A stretch of DNA of 64,000 nt from Arthrobacter sp. SLBN-100 (GCF_006715305.1 NZ_VFMY01000001.1:3100001-3164000), one strand, 5' to 3'. Counted from the first letter of the stretch, positions 1-8,972 are shown. The notes: generated from the letters alone by a model not told the origin. Translations and numbers: made by a program.

Positions 1-626
1 TGTCCGTGGACTACCGGCTGGCGCGCGACGGCGTGCACTTCCCCGTGCCCCACGAGGACGCTTTGGCCGCCTGGTTCTGGGTCCGCAGGAACGCCGCCGG
101 CCTGGGGCTGGATCCCGAACTGCTATGCCTGGGCGGGGCGGGCGCGGGCGGGAACCTCGCCGTGGGCGCCGCGCTGTACCTGACCGACGCCGGCAAGCCG
201 CTCCCCGCGAAGCTCCTCCTGGCCTATCCCTTCCTCCACGCTGAACTGCCGCCGCCTACGGGTGGACTGGACGAGGAGGTGATGGCAACGCTGCCCCGGC
301 ACCTGCGCTTCACGCTCGAGGACTGTGTGCGGAACGCGGAGAACTACGTGGGCGGGCCGGTGAGCATGGCGTCCTCTTATGCGATGCCGGGCTACGCCGA
401 TCCGTCAGGGCTGCCGCCGACCGCCATCGTCGCCTGCGAGTACGACGACGGCCGGGGTTCCTCGGAGCTCTTCGCCGCCAACCTGGAGCAGGCCGGAGTT
501 CCGGTCTCCTTTTTCCTGGCCCGCGGCGCCGTTCACGGGCACCTCAACCACGCGGCGGGCAGCCCGGAGGCGCAGCCCGTCCTGGATTTCCTGGCGAAGG
601 AGCTGGCAACGGCCAAGGCGGTGTGA
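1..626 (+). CDS. alpha/beta hydrolase (HSL-like), 3' part only, nucleophile serine absent
   Basis: This is the C-terminal part of an alpha/beta-hydrolase-fold protein; the start lies outside the window. It opens at the 'VDYRLA' strand typical of hormone-sensitive-lipase-like esterases and keeps the C-terminal HGH catalytic-histidine region. The nucleophile elbow, normally G-D-S-A-G-G-N, reads G-A-G-A-G-G-N-L-A at codons spanning 132-164, so both the Asp and the nucleophilic Ser are replaced. It may be a non-catalytic member or may have lost activity. The next gene is convergent, 49 bp away. The fold is clear; the function is unknown. Confidence 0.75.
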   Translation, partial: SVDYRLARDGVHFPVPHEDALAAWFWVRRNAAGLGLDPELLCLGGAGAGGNLAVGAALYLTDAGKPLPAKLLLAYPFLHAELPPPTGGLDEEVMATLPRHLRFTLEDCVRNAENYVGGPVSMASSYAMPGYADPSGLPPTAIVACEYDDGRGSSELFAANLEQAGVPVSFFLARGAVHGHLNHAAGSPEAQPVLDFLAKELATAKAV

Positions 627-675
627 GCGCCGGATCTTTCGCGGCAAACACGTTGCCCGGCAGCTCCGCCATGGC

Positions 676-1440
676 TCAACGGCTTGTCCGCCCGGTGGCT
701 GGCGGAGCGCTGCCCGAGTGGTGATGGATGGACCAAATCTGGCCCATCTCCTCCGTGGACTGTTCCACAATTCTGCTCATCGCGGCATGCGCAGCGCCGG
801 ACTCCCCGCGCTGAATAGCGCTCGCCACGTCCACATGCAACTGCAGTGCCTCGTGATGGGGCAGATTCGGCATCAGGCCATGCTCTGTACGGCCGGTGAG
901 GACCTCAGCCACGAGGTTCTGGAGCTGGGAAAACATCGCATTGCCGGAGGCTTTGAGCACAGCCGCGTGGAACTCCACATCCAGCCGAAGGAACTCGTCC
1001 TGATCGCCGCGCTGGCCAGCTGCCCATAACCGCGCTCCGAGGGAGACAAGTTCGCTGCCTGCATCCCAGGATGCGCGTTCGGCGGCAAGGCGGGCAGCTT
1101 GCGGTTCAACCGCGCCCCGCAGCTCATTGAGCGACTGCAGTTGCTCCAGCCGGCGCGAGGACGCCAGCCGCCAGCGGATCACCTCCGGGTCGTAGAGGTT
1201 CCAAAATTCTTCAGGCTGCACCACCGTGCCGAAGCGCCGGCGGGATTCGAGCATTCCTTTGGATGCGAGCACCCGCGCGGCCTCCCGGACCACCGAACGG
1301 GACACACGGTACTGCTCCTCCAGCTCATCCAGCCTCAGAATTGAGTGCGCTGCCAGCTGCCCGTCGGCGATCGCGAGCCCGAGACGCTGCACCAGTGCCG
1401 CATGCAGGTCAGTCGGAGACTCCGCCTTCGGGGTTTTCAT
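676..1440 (-). CDS. FadR-type (FCD) GntR transcriptional regulator of the galactonate operon
   Basis: A 254-residue regulator. The N-terminal winged helix (about residues 10-75) contains the GntR pattern 'L-D-E-L-E-E-Q-Y-R-V-S-R-S-V-V-R-E-A'. An all-helical FCD ligand domain (about 95-235) follows, with the 'LDVEFHAAVLKASGN' segment that supplies metal/ligand residues in this family. It is divergent from the sugar-acid ABC/dgo operon, as DgoR-type regulators commonly are, so it probably represses that operon and responds to a hexonate or keto-deoxy acid. The ATG has no good ribosome binding site, but a TATGAT box lies 6 nt upstream, suggesting a leaderless message. Confidence 0.85.
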   Translation of the reverse strand: MKTPKAESPTDLHAALVQRLGLAIADGQLAAHSILRLDELEEQYRVSRSVVREAARVLASKGMLESRRRFGTVVQPEEFWNLYDPEVIRWRLASSRRLEQLQSLNELRGAVEPQAARLAAERASWDAGSELVSLGARLWAAGQRGDQDEFLRLDVEFHAAVLKASGNAMFSQLQNLVAEVLTGRTEHGLMPNLPHHEALQLHVDVASAIQRGESGAAHAAMSRIVEQSTEEMGQIWSIHHHSGSAPPATGRTSR

Positions 1441-1446
1441 GGATAA

Positions 1447-1452
1447 ATCATA
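1447..1452 (-). promoter_or_regulatory. possible leaderless -10 box of the GntR gene
   Basis: On the minus strand TATGAT sits 6 nt before the regulator ATG (first base 1440), which would place transcription start at or next to the A of ATG. No purine-rich ribosome binding site is visible. No convincing -35 element was seen, so this rests on the -10 match and its spacing. Confidence 0.4.
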
Positions 1453-1470
1453 CGCGGCAGCGTTGGGGGC

Positions 1471-1500
1471 TTGTCTAAGTCTGCCTTATTTATCTATGCT
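1471..1500 (+). promoter_or_regulatory. candidate promoter of the galactonate ABC/dgo operon
   Basis: TTGTCT at 1471-1476 and TATGCT at 1495-1500 with an 18-bp spacer resemble a sigma-70-type promoter upstream of the solute-binding protein gene. The inverted repeat at 1512-1531 would lie just downstream of the transcription start. Inferred from sequence only. Confidence 0.4.
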
Positions 1501-1511
1501 GGCTCTCAAAG

Positions 1512-1531
1512 CAGATGTAAAGATGCATCTG
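1512..1531. promoter_or_regulatory. candidate GntR/FCD operator
   Basis: CAGATG (1512-1517) and CATCTG (1526-1531) form an inverted repeat with 8 bp between the arms. The right half contains the perfect palindrome AGATGCATCT (1521-1530). The site is in the divergent interval between the FCD regulator and the dgo operon, downstream of the predicted promoter, where a repressor would block transcription. The assignment to the neighbouring regulator is an inference. Confidence 0.4.
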
Positions 1532-1577
1532 TAGGCGGGCGGACCTGATCCAGCCCTCTCAAAGCAAGGGAGTCGTA

Positions 1578-2873
1578 ATGAAGCGACGTTCTGTAGTGAA
1601 GTACGCGGCGGTCGCCGCCGCGCTTTCGCTCGGACTGACCGCCTGCACCGGTGGCGGCGGCAGCAGCGATGCCAAGGAATCCGGCACAGTCCGGGTGACC
1701 TTGGCGAACCACGTCTGGACTGAAGGCATCAAGGCCGCCATTCCGGAGTTTGAGAAGTCCAGCGGACTCAAGGTCGAACTGACCCAGCTCGGCGAAGACC
1801 AGCTTTCCGATCAGTACAACGTCAAGCTCAACGCTGGAAGCGATGAGATCGACGTGATGATGTACCGCCCGTTGCAGGAGGGCAAGGCGTTTGCGAAGAA
1901 CGGCTACCTGGCCGACCTGACCGACAAAGTGTCTTCTGATTCCACCTGGGACTGGAAGGACTACCAGGAGGGCCCGGTCAAGGCCACCACGGCTGACGGC
2001 AAGGTTGTAGGCGTCCCGATCATCACCGAACGTGAGGTCCTCTACTACCGCAAGGACCTGCTGCAGGCAGCAGGCCTGGAGGTCCCCAAGACCATGGAGG
2101 AGCTCGAAGCGGCTGCCAAAGCCATCAAGGCCTCCAACCCCGATACCGCAGGATTCGTGGCGCGCACCGGCAAGTCCGCGGCCGTCACCCAGTTCTCCAG
2201 CTTCCTGTACAGCTTCGGCGGCGACTTCACCGACTCCAGCGGAAAGTCCTCCGTCAACTCGGACGCTGCCAAGAAGGCCTACGCCTACTACGGCGGCCTG
2301 ATCAAGAACTACGGCCCCGCCAACGTCAGCACCGACATGAGCTGGCCCGAGGCCATGGCCATCTTCACCCAAGGCAAGGCCGCCTTCTACACCGAGGCAG
2401 ACTCGCTCTACAAGAACGCCACTGATCCAGCCAAGTCCAAGGTGGCAGATACCGTTGGGTTTGCACCCCTGCCCGCAGGACCTGCCGGTTCCAAGCCCTA
2501 CAACATCCCGTCCTGGGGCCTGGCCGTGAACGAGGCCTCCAGCAACCAGGACAACGCCTGGAAGTTCATCCAGTGGGCCACGAGCAAGGACCGTACCCTG
2601 GCTGCGCAGAAGGCCGGCGTCCCCGGACCCCGCTCCTCCGTCTGGTCCAATGCGGAAGGGACCTCCACGTACCCGAAGGACCTCGCTGACGCCATCGCGG
2701 TCAGCGCCAAGAATGGTGTGGGCCACGACCGGCCCGAGGTTGTCACGGTGGGCAAGGCCCGTGAGATCGTGGGCGAACCGATCGTCGCCAGCATCACGGG
2801 TGCTGACGCTTCCGCCGCAGCTGACTCGGCCCATGACGCCTTCCAGAAGTTCCTGGACAGCGAAAAGAAGTAG
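1578..2873 (+). CDS. ABC transporter sugar/sugar-acid-binding lipoprotein
   Basis: A 431-residue extracellular solute-binding protein of the MalE-like carbohydrate family (CUT1 type). The signal peptide is basic at the N terminus and ends in the lipobox L-T-A-C with Cys23, so the mature protein is membrane-anchored. The usual SBP blocks are present, including a hinge region 'AKSKVADTVGFAPLPAGPAGS' near residues 290-310. The ATG is preceded by AAGGGAG with 5 nt spacing. It is first in the operon with two permeases and the galactonate genes, so the cargo is probably galactonate or a related hexonate or oligomer. Confidence 0.88.
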   Translation: MKRRSVVKYAAVAAALSLGLTACTGGGGSSDAKESGTVRVTLANHVWTEGIKAAIPEFEKSSGLKVELTQLGEDQLSDQYNVKLNAGSDEIDVMMYRPLQEGKAFAKNGYLADLTDKVSSDSTWDWKDYQEGPVKATTADGKVVGVPIITEREVLYYRKDLLQAAGLEVPKTMEELEAAAKAIKASNPDTAGFVARTGKSAAVTQFSSFLYSFGGDFTDSSGKSSVNSDAAKKAYAYYGGLIKNYGPANVSTDMSWPEAMAIFTQGKAAFYTEADSLYKNATDPAKSKVADTVGFAPLPAGPAGSKPYNIPSWGLAVNEASSNQDNAWKFIQWATSKDRTLAAQKAGVPGPRSSVWSNAEGTSTYPKDLADAIAVSAKNGVGHDRPEVVTVGKAREIVGEPIVASITGADASAAADSAHDAFQKFLDSEKK

Positions 2874-2906
2874 CAGTCCGCGCTTCATACCGAAAGCGCA
2901 TCAGAG

Positions 2907-2942
2907 CCCGGCGGGACGGCACCTCGTTGCCGTCCCGCCGGG
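2907..2942 (+). promoter_or_regulatory. strong intra-operon hairpin after the binding-protein gene
   Basis: A perfect 15-bp stem (2907-2921 with 2928-2942) and a 6-nt loop lie between the SBP stop codon and the first permease gene. There is no T-run, so it is unlikely to be a full intrinsic terminator. Such hairpins often protect the upstream message or attenuate read-through, giving more binding protein than permease. That role is inferred. Confidence 0.6.
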
Positions 2943-2978
2943 ACCCGCTCTTACCTCACCCCAACTTTTAGGTGAACC

Positions 2979-3932
2979 ATGTCTGTAATGAACGCCCGCA
3001 GCAGCGCTCCCGCCCGCAGCGCCGGCCGCCCTCCCAGCCTTGGGGGGAACGTCTCCGCCTGGTCCAACAGGCACCGTAAATGGCTTTTTGCCGCCCCGGC
3101 CATGATCTTTGTCGGCGTCCTGATTGTCTTCCCGCTGGTGTGGACCCTGTACCTGAGCCTTACCGATTCCCAGGGCTCCGTCCGCGCAGCCACGGATTTT
3201 ATCGGTCTGCAGAACTACCTCACGGTTCTCTCTGACACCGAGCGGTTCTGGCCGGCGGTGGGCCGCACCATGACGTTCACTGGTGTTGCGCTGGTCTGCG
3301 AAGTGGTGCTCGGCATGGGCATCGCCCTGCTGCTGTGGCGCCCCTTCCGGGGTGAAAAGTGGGTCCGCGTGGCAATCCTGCTTCCGCTCGTGGCCACCCC
3401 GGTTGCCGTCGGCATGATGTGGCGGCTCATCTTTGACCCGAACATCGGCTTTGCCAACCAGCTGCTGGGTATGATCGGCATTCCGCCGCAGCCCTGGCTC
3501 TCCGGGCAGGACACTGCACTGGGAACCACCATCTTCATGGACGTGTGGCAGTGGACCCCCATGGTGGTGCTGATCCTGCTTGCCGGCCTGACGTCCCTCT
3601 CCGACGAGCCGGACGAAGCAGCACGCGTGGATGGCGCCAACTCCTTCCAGCGCTTCTTCTACATCACTCTCCCGCTCATGATGCCCACCGTCATTGTCGC
3701 CATCCTGCTCCGCGGCATCGATGCCCTGAAGACCTTCGACATCCTGTACGCCACCAAGGGCAAAGGCGGCGGATCCTTCAACGAAGTGGAAACCCTGAAC
3801 GTCTACGCCTACGGCCTGAGCTTCGACTACAACCAGTACGGGCTGTCGTCCGCCGTGTTGATCCTGTTCTTCATGATCATCATCGGCTCCATGTGGCTGC
3901 TGACCATGCGCAAGAAAGCGGTAAGCAAATGA
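2979..3932 (+). CDS. ABC sugar transporter permease, MalF-like
   Basis: A 317-residue inner-membrane permease with about six hydrophobic segments, the first at residues 35-55 after a basic N terminus. The cytoplasmic EAA loop near residues 205-225 ('DEPDEAARVDGANSFQRFF') matches the ATPase-contact motif of carbohydrate permeases. It partners the permease that follows, with which it overlaps by 4 bp (ATGA), implying translational coupling. No ATPase gene is encoded nearby, so a shared MsmK/MsiK-type ATPase is presumably used. A second in-frame ATG at 2988 is possible. Confidence 0.88.
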   Translation: MSVMNARSSAPARSAGRPPSLGGNVSAWSNRHRKWLFAAPAMIFVGVLIVFPLVWTLYLSLTDSQGSVRAATDFIGLQNYLTVLSDTERFWPAVGRTMTFTGVALVCEVVLGMGIALLLWRPFRGEKWVRVAILLPLVATPVAVGMMWRLIFDPNIGFANQLLGMIGIPPQPWLSGQDTALGTTIFMDVWQWTPMVVLILLAGLTSLSDEPDEAARVDGANSFQRFFYITLPLMMPTVIVAILLRGIDALKTFDILYATKGKGGGSFNEVETLNVYAYGLSFDYNQYGLSSAVLILFFMIIIGSMWLLTMRKKAVSK

Positions 3933-4810
3933 CCGTCGCAACCCCCAACCAAACCTCCGCCGCGGCACCCCAGGTGATCCGCCGCCGTCGGAAGCCCCTG
4001 CCCACGCGCCTCTACAAGGTCTTCCGCGTCGTGGCCCTCATCGCCGTGGTGCTCTTCCTGATCGCCCCGCTGTTCTGGATGCTCCTGGCTTCCTTCAAAA
4101 CCAACGTGGACATCTATGACACCGGCAAAGCCCTGTTCTTCAGCCCGACCGGGGAGAACTATGCCAACGTCCTGCAGCGGAACAACTACTTCGTCTTCAT
4201 CTTCAACAGCTTCTGGGTAGCCTTCGTATCCACGGCGCTGTCGATCGTCCTCGGGGTCCCGGCCGCCTATGCCATGAGCCGGTTCACCATGCACCGCTCG
4301 GCCCTGGTGGTCCTGATGGCCCGCGTCATTCCGGGCGTTTCACTGCTGGTGCCGTGGTACTACGTGTTCTCCAACCTGCGGATGGTGGGCAAATTCGAGG
4401 TGCTGATCCTCAGCCACATGTTCGTGGCGCTGCCGCTGATCGTGTACATCATGATGAGCTACTTCGATTCCCTGCCCCTCGAACTGGAGGAATCAGCCCA
4501 GGTGGACGGGCTTACACCGATTGGAGCATTCCGCCTCATCACGCTGCCCCTTTCCGTCGCTGGAATCGCCACAGCAGGGATCCTGTCGTTCATCTTTTCC
4601 TGGAACAACTTCATGTTTGCGCTGGTGCTCTCCGGCTCAAGCACCAAAACCCTTCCGGTGGCGATCTTCGACTTTGTCTCCTACGCCAGCATCGATTGGG
4701 GCGGCCTGATGGCCGCGGCCACCGTGGTCACCATCCCGATCATGATCATTGCGCTCTTCACGCAGAAGTACATCGTGTCCGGCCTCACCGCCGGCGCCAC
4801 CAAGGGCTAG
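3929..4810 (+). CDS. ABC sugar transporter permease, MalG-like
   Basis: A 293-residue permease starting at the ATG in the ATGA overlap with the upstream permease. It has six predicted membrane segments, the first at about residues 30-50, and an EAA loop near 190-210 ('LELEESAQVDGLTPIGAFR'). It forms the second half of the membrane channel with the MalF-like partner. It is followed after 8 bp by dgoD, tying transport directly to galactonate dehydration. Confidence 0.88.
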   Translation: MTVATPNQTSAAAPQVIRRRRKPLPTRLYKVFRVVALIAVVLFLIAPLFWMLLASFKTNVDIYDTGKALFFSPTGENYANVLQRNNYFVFIFNSFWVAFVSTALSIVLGVPAAYAMSRFTMHRSALVVLMARVIPGVSLLVPWYYVFSNLRMVGKFEVLILSHMFVALPLIVYIMMSYFDSLPLELEESAQVDGLTPIGAFRLITLPLSVAGIATAGILSFIFSWNNFMFALVLSGSSTKTLPVAIFDFVSYASIDWGGLMAAATVVTIPIMIIALFTQKYIVSGLTAGATKG

Positions 4811-4818
4811 GCAACCAG

Positions 4819-5967
4819 ATGACATTCATCAGCAGAATCGAAACCTTCCTCGTCGCGCCGCGCTGGCTCTTCGTCCGTATCGAGACCGATAGCGGGATCG
4901 TCGGCTGGGGCGAGGCGACGTGCGAGGGCAGGAGTGAAACGGTGCGCACCGCCGTCGAGCAACTTTCCGAGTTGCTGATCGGCAACGACGCGCTCCGGAT
5001 CGAGGACCACTGGCAGGTCATGACCAAGGGCTCCTTCTACCGCGGCGGCCCCATCCTGGCCAGTGCAGTATCGGGCCTGGACCAGGCCCTCTGGGACATC
5101 GCCGGCAAGTACTTCAACGCGCCCGTGCACCAGCTCCTGGGCGGCCACGTCCGGGACAGGATCCGGATGTACGGCTGGGTGGGCGGGGATGAACCCAGCG
5201 AGGTGGCTGACCAGATCAGCGCTCAGCTGGAGGTTGGCCTCACCGCGGTGAAGATGAATGCCAGCGGCCGGATGAGCCCCATCGCCTCGGTGGCCGAGCT
5301 CGACGGCGTGGTCCGCCGGGTCGCTGCCGCCCGCGAAGTCCTCGGTGAACACCGTGACGTGGCGGTGGACTTCCACGGCCGCTTCAGCCTTGCCAATGCC
5401 CGCCGTGTTGCACCGCTGCTGGAACCGTACCGGCCCTTCTTCCTCGAAGAACCCGTGGTCCCGGAAAACACGCACCTCCTGCGCGAGTTCACCTCGTCGA
5501 CGACGACGCCGGTCTCCACCGGTGAGCGGCTCTACAGCCGGCAGGAATTCCTGCCCGCGCTGCAGGCCGGCATTGCCGTGGCCCAGCCGGATCTCTCCCA
5601 CGCGGGCGGCATCACGGAAGTCCGCAAGATCGCCTCGCTGGCGGAGGTTTACGAGGTGCAGCTGGCGCCGCACTGCCCGCTGGGGCCGCTGGCACTTGCC
5701 GCGTGCCTTCAGGTGGGCTTCGCGACGCCCAACTTCCTGATCCAGGAACAGAGCATCGGCATCCACTACAACCAAGGGGCCGAGGTACTGGACTATGTGG
5801 TGGACAAAACGCCCCTGAAGTTTGTGGACGGGCACATCGAACGGCTCACCGGCCCGGGCCTGGGCATCGAGATTGACGAGGCCGTGGTCCGGGCCGCAGA
5901 CAAACGCGGGCATGCGTGGCGCGGTCCCATCTGGCGCAATACTGACGGCGCCTTCGCAGAGTGGTGA
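4819..5967 (+). CDS. dgoD: D-galactonate dehydratase
   Basis: A 382-residue enolase-superfamily (mandelate racemase subgroup) enzyme that dehydrates D-galactonate to 2-keto-3-deoxy-D-galactonate. The magnesium ligands and acid/base residues expected of DgoD are visible: D184-x-H186 in 'VDFHGR', E210 in 'FLEEPV', E236 in 'STGERL', and H285 in 'APHCPLGP'. The length matches the E. coli enzyme. The ATG at 4819 is 8 bp past the permease stop. Substrate choice among close aldonates (galactonate, possibly fuconate or arabinonate) is inferred from residue pattern and context. Confidence 0.85.
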   Translation: MTFISRIETFLVAPRWLFVRIETDSGIVGWGEATCEGRSETVRTAVEQLSELLIGNDALRIEDHWQVMTKGSFYRGGPILASAVSGLDQALWDIAGKYFNAPVHQLLGGHVRDRIRMYGWVGGDEPSEVADQISAQLEVGLTAVKMNASGRMSPIASVAELDGVVRRVAAAREVLGEHRDVAVDFHGRFSLANARRVAPLLEPYRPFFLEEPVVPENTHLLREFTSSTTTPVSTGERLYSRQEFLPALQAGIAVAQPDLSHAGGITEVRKIASLAEVYEVQLAPHCPLGPLALAACLQVGFATPNFLIQEQSIGIHYNQGAEVLDYVVDKTPLKFVDGHIERLTGPGLGIEIDEAVVRAADKRGHAWRGPIWRNTDGAFAEW

Positions 5968-6020
5968 CCGCCAGGAACGCGGGCACGGAGATGGCTGCCC
6001 CTATGAAGGAGAAACCCAGT

Positions 6021-6695
6021 ATGGAGAACACCCTGACCGCCGAGGCCCTGCTGGCCGGGGTCCGCCAGGCCAGGCTGGTGGCAATCGTGCGCGGCAACAA
6101 CGGCCCGGCCGCCGGGAGGGCGGCCCTCGCCGCGATGGCGGAGGGCTTCCAATACGTTGAAATCGCCCTCACCACCCCGGGAGCGCTCGAGGCGATCAGC
6201 GAGGTCCGTGCCGCCGCGCCCGCCGGGTGCTTCGTTGGGGCCGGGACGGTGCTGACAAAGCAGGACGTGGATAACGTTGAGGGGGCCGGCGGACAGTTTC
6301 TGGTGACGCCGTCACTCGCACCCTCCATTGCGGAAGCGGCCGGCCGGGGCCTCCCTGTCCTGGCCGGGGCCCTTACCCCGAGCGAGGCCTTCGAGGCCAT
6401 GAACCGCGGCGCCGCTGCGGTCAAACTCTTTCCCGCCTCCATCGGCGGTCCCGGTTACCTTAAGGCCCTCCGGGATCCGTTCCCGGACATCCCGTTCATT
6501 GCGGTGGGCGGCGTGGGGCTCGATGAAGCGGCGGGATACTGGGGAGCCGGTGCCATCGCGGTTGGACTCGGAGGCCCGCTGTTCGGAGACGCCGGATCCG
6601 GCGGCGACCTTGCTCCGATGCGCGAGCGTGCGCGCCGCTTCGTAGCCCTTGCCGCCGAATACCACCACCAGTCCGCTGCCGGGGGCATCCGGTGA
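6021..6695 (+). CDS. dgoA: 2-dehydro-3-deoxy-6-phosphogalactonate / KDPG aldolase
   Basis: A 224-residue class I aldolase that splits 2-keto-3-deoxy-6-phospho-hexonate into pyruvate and glyceraldehyde-3-phosphate. Family landmarks are the early 'VAIVRG' strand with the conserved Arg, E47 in 'VEIALTTPGA', and the Schiff-base Lys135 in 'AVKLFPAS'. The ATG at 6021 is preceded by AAGGAG 9 nt away; in-frame upstream starts overlap dgoD and are less likely. It is coupled to the kinase gene by a GTGA overlap. Confidence 0.85.
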   Translation: MENTLTAEALLAGVRQARLVAIVRGNNGPAAGRAALAAMAEGFQYVEIALTTPGALEAISEVRAAAPAGCFVGAGTVLTKQDVDNVEGAGGQFLVTPSLAPSIAEAAGRGLPVLAGALTPSEAFEAMNRGAAAVKLFPASIGGPGYLKALRDPFPDIPFIAVGGVGLDEAAGYWGAGAIAVGLGGPLFGDAGSGGDLAPMRERARRFVALAAEYHHQSAAGGIR

Positions 6696-7681
6696 CTGCC
6701 GCCGTCGGGCGCCCTTCCGTGGACCTCCTGACCATCGGCGAGTCCATGGTCTCGCTGCGCTCCGCCGGCCCGCTGTCCGCCGGCGGCGCCCTGACGATGC
6801 ACGTTGCCGGCGCCGAGTCGAACGTGGCCGTCGGGGTTGCACGGCTCGGGCACAGCGTCAGCTGGGCCGGCGTGACGGGTGCCGATCCGCATGGCGAGTT
6901 CATCCTCCGCCAGCTCCGCGCTGAGGGAGTGGCGCTGCAGCACCGGGAGGATGCCACCCGCCGGACCGGGGTGATGTTCCTTGAACAACGCACGGCCGAT
7001 GTCACCCGCGCCTTCTATTACCGCTCCGGCTCAGCAGGGTCAACGCTGTGCACGGAGGACGTGGACCGTGCGCTCCAGGCGGGGGCGCGGATCCTGCACC
7101 TGACCGGCATCACCGCCGCCCTCAGCCCCGAGTCCCGGAAGGCCGTGGAGTACGCCGCCGAACAAGCCGCCCTTGATGGGACAGTGGTGTCACTGGACGT
7201 CAACTACCGCAGCAAGCTCTGGTCCCGCGAAGAGGCGCGGCAGGTGCTGACACCACTCGTGCGGCATGCCGGCATAGTGGTCGCTTCCGACGACGAACTC
7301 GGCCTGGTGGCCACCGCGCCGGCCGGCACACAGGACCCGGACGCGAGTGAATCAGCGATGGTTGCAGAACTCCTGGGCCTCGGAGTCCGCGAAGTTGTGG
7401 TCAAGCGCGGCGCGGCCGGTGCCAGTGTCCACACCCCTGACGGCCGCTGGGACGCTCCAGCCGTGCCCGTCACCAGTATCGATACCGTGGGTGCCGGCGA
7501 TGCCTTCACCGCCGGCTACCTGTCAGCCCTGCTCGACGGCGCCGAGGCACCCGGGCGCCTGCAGCGCGGTGCCCTGATGGGAGCTTTCGCCGTCAGCACC
7601 GCCGGGGACTGGGAGGGCCTGCCCACCCGGGCCGAACTGGCCCTGCTCGGAACCACTCCCGGCGGAACAACGCAACGCTGA
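6692..7681 (+). CDS. kdgK: PfkB-family 2-keto-3-deoxy-sugar-acid kinase
   Basis: A 329-residue ribokinase/PfkB-fold kinase expected to phosphorylate 2-keto-3-deoxy-galactonate/gluconate at C6, upstream of the aldolase in the pathway. The N-terminal '[12 protein letters not shown]' and the C-terminal signature '[13 protein letters not shown]' (D264 to the catalytic base D270) identify the family. It starts with GTG overlapping the aldolase stop codon. It replaces the unrelated DgoK found in enterobacteria. Because the operon also holds a mannonate-type dehydratase, it probably accepts both C4 epimers (inference). Confidence 0.8.
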   Translation: MTAAVGRPSVDLLTIGESMVSLRSAGPLSAGGALTMHVAGAESNVAVGVARLGHSVSWAGVTGADPHGEFILRQLRAEGVALQHREDATRRTGVMFLEQRTADVTRAFYYRSGSAGSTLCTEDVDRALQAGARILHLTGITAALSPESRKAVEYAAEQAALDGTVVSLDVNYRSKLWSREEARQVLTPLVRHAGIVVASDDELGLVATAPAGTQDPDASESAMVAELLGLGVREVVVKRGAAGASVHTPDGRWDAPAVPVTSIDTVGAGDAFTAGYLSALLDGAEAPGRLQRGALMGAFAVSTAGDWEGLPTRAELALLGTTPGGTTQR

Positions 7682-7689
7682 TTCTTTCC

Positions 7690-7708
7690 CAGGCCGGCCC
7701 CCGGCCTG
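7690..7708 (+). promoter_or_regulatory. small hairpin between kinase and manD genes
   Basis: CAGGCCGG and CCGGCCTG form an 8-bp stem around a CCC loop, 8 bp after the kinase stop. No T-run follows. It may attenuate transcription into the last dehydratase gene or stabilise the message end. Confidence 0.35.
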
Positions 7709-7742
7709 CACCTACCCCATTACTAAGAAAGCCGGACCTGCT

Positions 7743-8972
7743 GTGAAAATTATTGCCGCCGACGTCTTTGTGACGAGTCCCTCCCGGAACTTCGTGACCC
7801 TCCGGATCACCACCGAGGATGGTGTGACCGGTATTGGTGACGCCACGCTGAACGGGCGTGAGCTTGCCGTGGCCGCGTACTTGAAGGAGCACGTGGCGCA
7901 GCTGCTGATCGGCAAGGACCCGCACCGGATCGAGGACACGTGGCAGTTCCTGTACCGGTCCTCGTACTGGCGGCGGGGCCCGGTGACGATGGCTGCGATC
8001 GCCGCGGTGGACATGGCGTTGTGGGACATCAAGGGCAAGATGGCGGGCATGCCGGTCTACCAGCTGCTGGGCGGGGCGTCCCGGAACGGGCTGCGCGCGT
8101 ATGGGCACGCCTCGGGTGCGGACCTGCCGTCCCTGTTCGATTCCGTGCGCGAGCACCTGGAACTCGGGTACAAGTCCATCCGGATCCAGACCGCCGTCCC
8201 TGGCATCAATGCCGTGTACGGGGTGGCCGCGCAGGCGCAGGCCTCCGGGGAGCGGTACGACTACGAGCCCGCCGGGCGGGGCGCGTTCCCGGTGGAGGAG
8301 GACTGGGACACCCGGGCTTACCTGCGCCACCTGCCTACCGTGTTTGAGGCGGTCCGGAACGAGTTCGGCCCGGAGATCCCGCTGCTGCACGACGGCCATC
8401 ACCGGATGACGCCCATCCAGGCCGCGAAGCTGGGCAAGGCGCTGGAACCGTATGACCTGTTCTGGCTTGAGGACTGCACCCCGGCGGAGAACCAGGAGGG
8501 CCTGCGCCTGGTCCGCCAGCACACCACCACCCCGCTGGCCATCGGGGAAATCTTCAACACCGTGTACGACTACCAGACCCTCATCAAGGAACAGCTGATC
8601 GACTACGTCCGGGCCGCATCCACGCACTTCGGCGGGATCTCCCCGTTGAAGAAGGTGATGGACTTCGCCGCGCAGTACCAGATCAAGTCCGGCTTCCACG
8701 GCCCCACGGACATTTCCCCGGTGGGCTTCGCCGCGCAGCTGCACGTAGGCCTGGCCATCCACAACTACGGCATCCAGGAATACATGCAGCACTCGGACAA
8801 GACCAACGAGGTCTTCCACCAGTCCATGACCTTCGTGGACGGCTACCTGCACCCGGGCAACGAACCCGGCATCGGCGTCGAATTCAACGAAGAAGCCGCA
8901 GCCGCCTACCCCTACCAGCAGGCCTACCTGCCCTACAACCGCCTCATCGACGGAACGGTCCACGACTGGTGA
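7743..8972 (+). CDS. manD: ManD/RspA-type D-mannonate (or epimer) dehydratase
   Basis: A 409-residue enolase-superfamily dehydratase of the ManD group, which converts D-mannonate (sometimes D-gluconate) to 2-keto-3-deoxy-D-gluconate. Metal ligands D217, E243 ('LEDCTP') and E269 ('IGEIF') and the acid/base H219 in 'HDGHHRM' are present. The Arg and Tyr of the 'IRIQ..VPG..YG' segment that mark high-activity ManD enzymes are also seen. It starts with GTG at 7743 after a weak ribosome binding site. It shares the operon's kinase and aldolase. RspA homologues can have low activity, so true substrate is uncertain. Confidence 0.78.
   Translation: MKIIAADVFVTSPSRNFVTLRITTEDGVTGIGDATLNGRELAVAAYLKEHVAQLLIGKDPHRIEDTWQFLYRSSYWRRGPVTMAAIAAVDMALWDIKGKMAGMPVYQLLGGASRNGLRAYGHASGADLPSLFDSVREHLELGYKSIRIQTAVPGINAVYGVAAQAQASGERYDYEPAGRGAFPVEEDWDTRAYLRHLPTVFEAVRNEFGPEIPLLHDGHHRMTPIQAAKLGKALEPYDLFWLEDCTPAENQEGLRLVRQHTTTPLAIGEIFNTVYDYQTLIKEQLIDYVRAASTHFGGISPLKKVMDFAAQYQIKSGFHGPTDISPVGFAAQLHVGLAIHNYGIQEYMQHSDKTNEVFHQSMTFVDGYLHPGNEPGIGVEFNEEAAAAYPYQQAYLPYNRLIDGTVHDW

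Noticed and set aside
1506..2888. 460-codon open frame antisense to the ABC binding-protein gene
   Set aside because: Phase shadow of a high-G+C gene; Gly/Val-rich product, no ribosome binding site or domain, while the sense frame encodes a clear lipoprotein.
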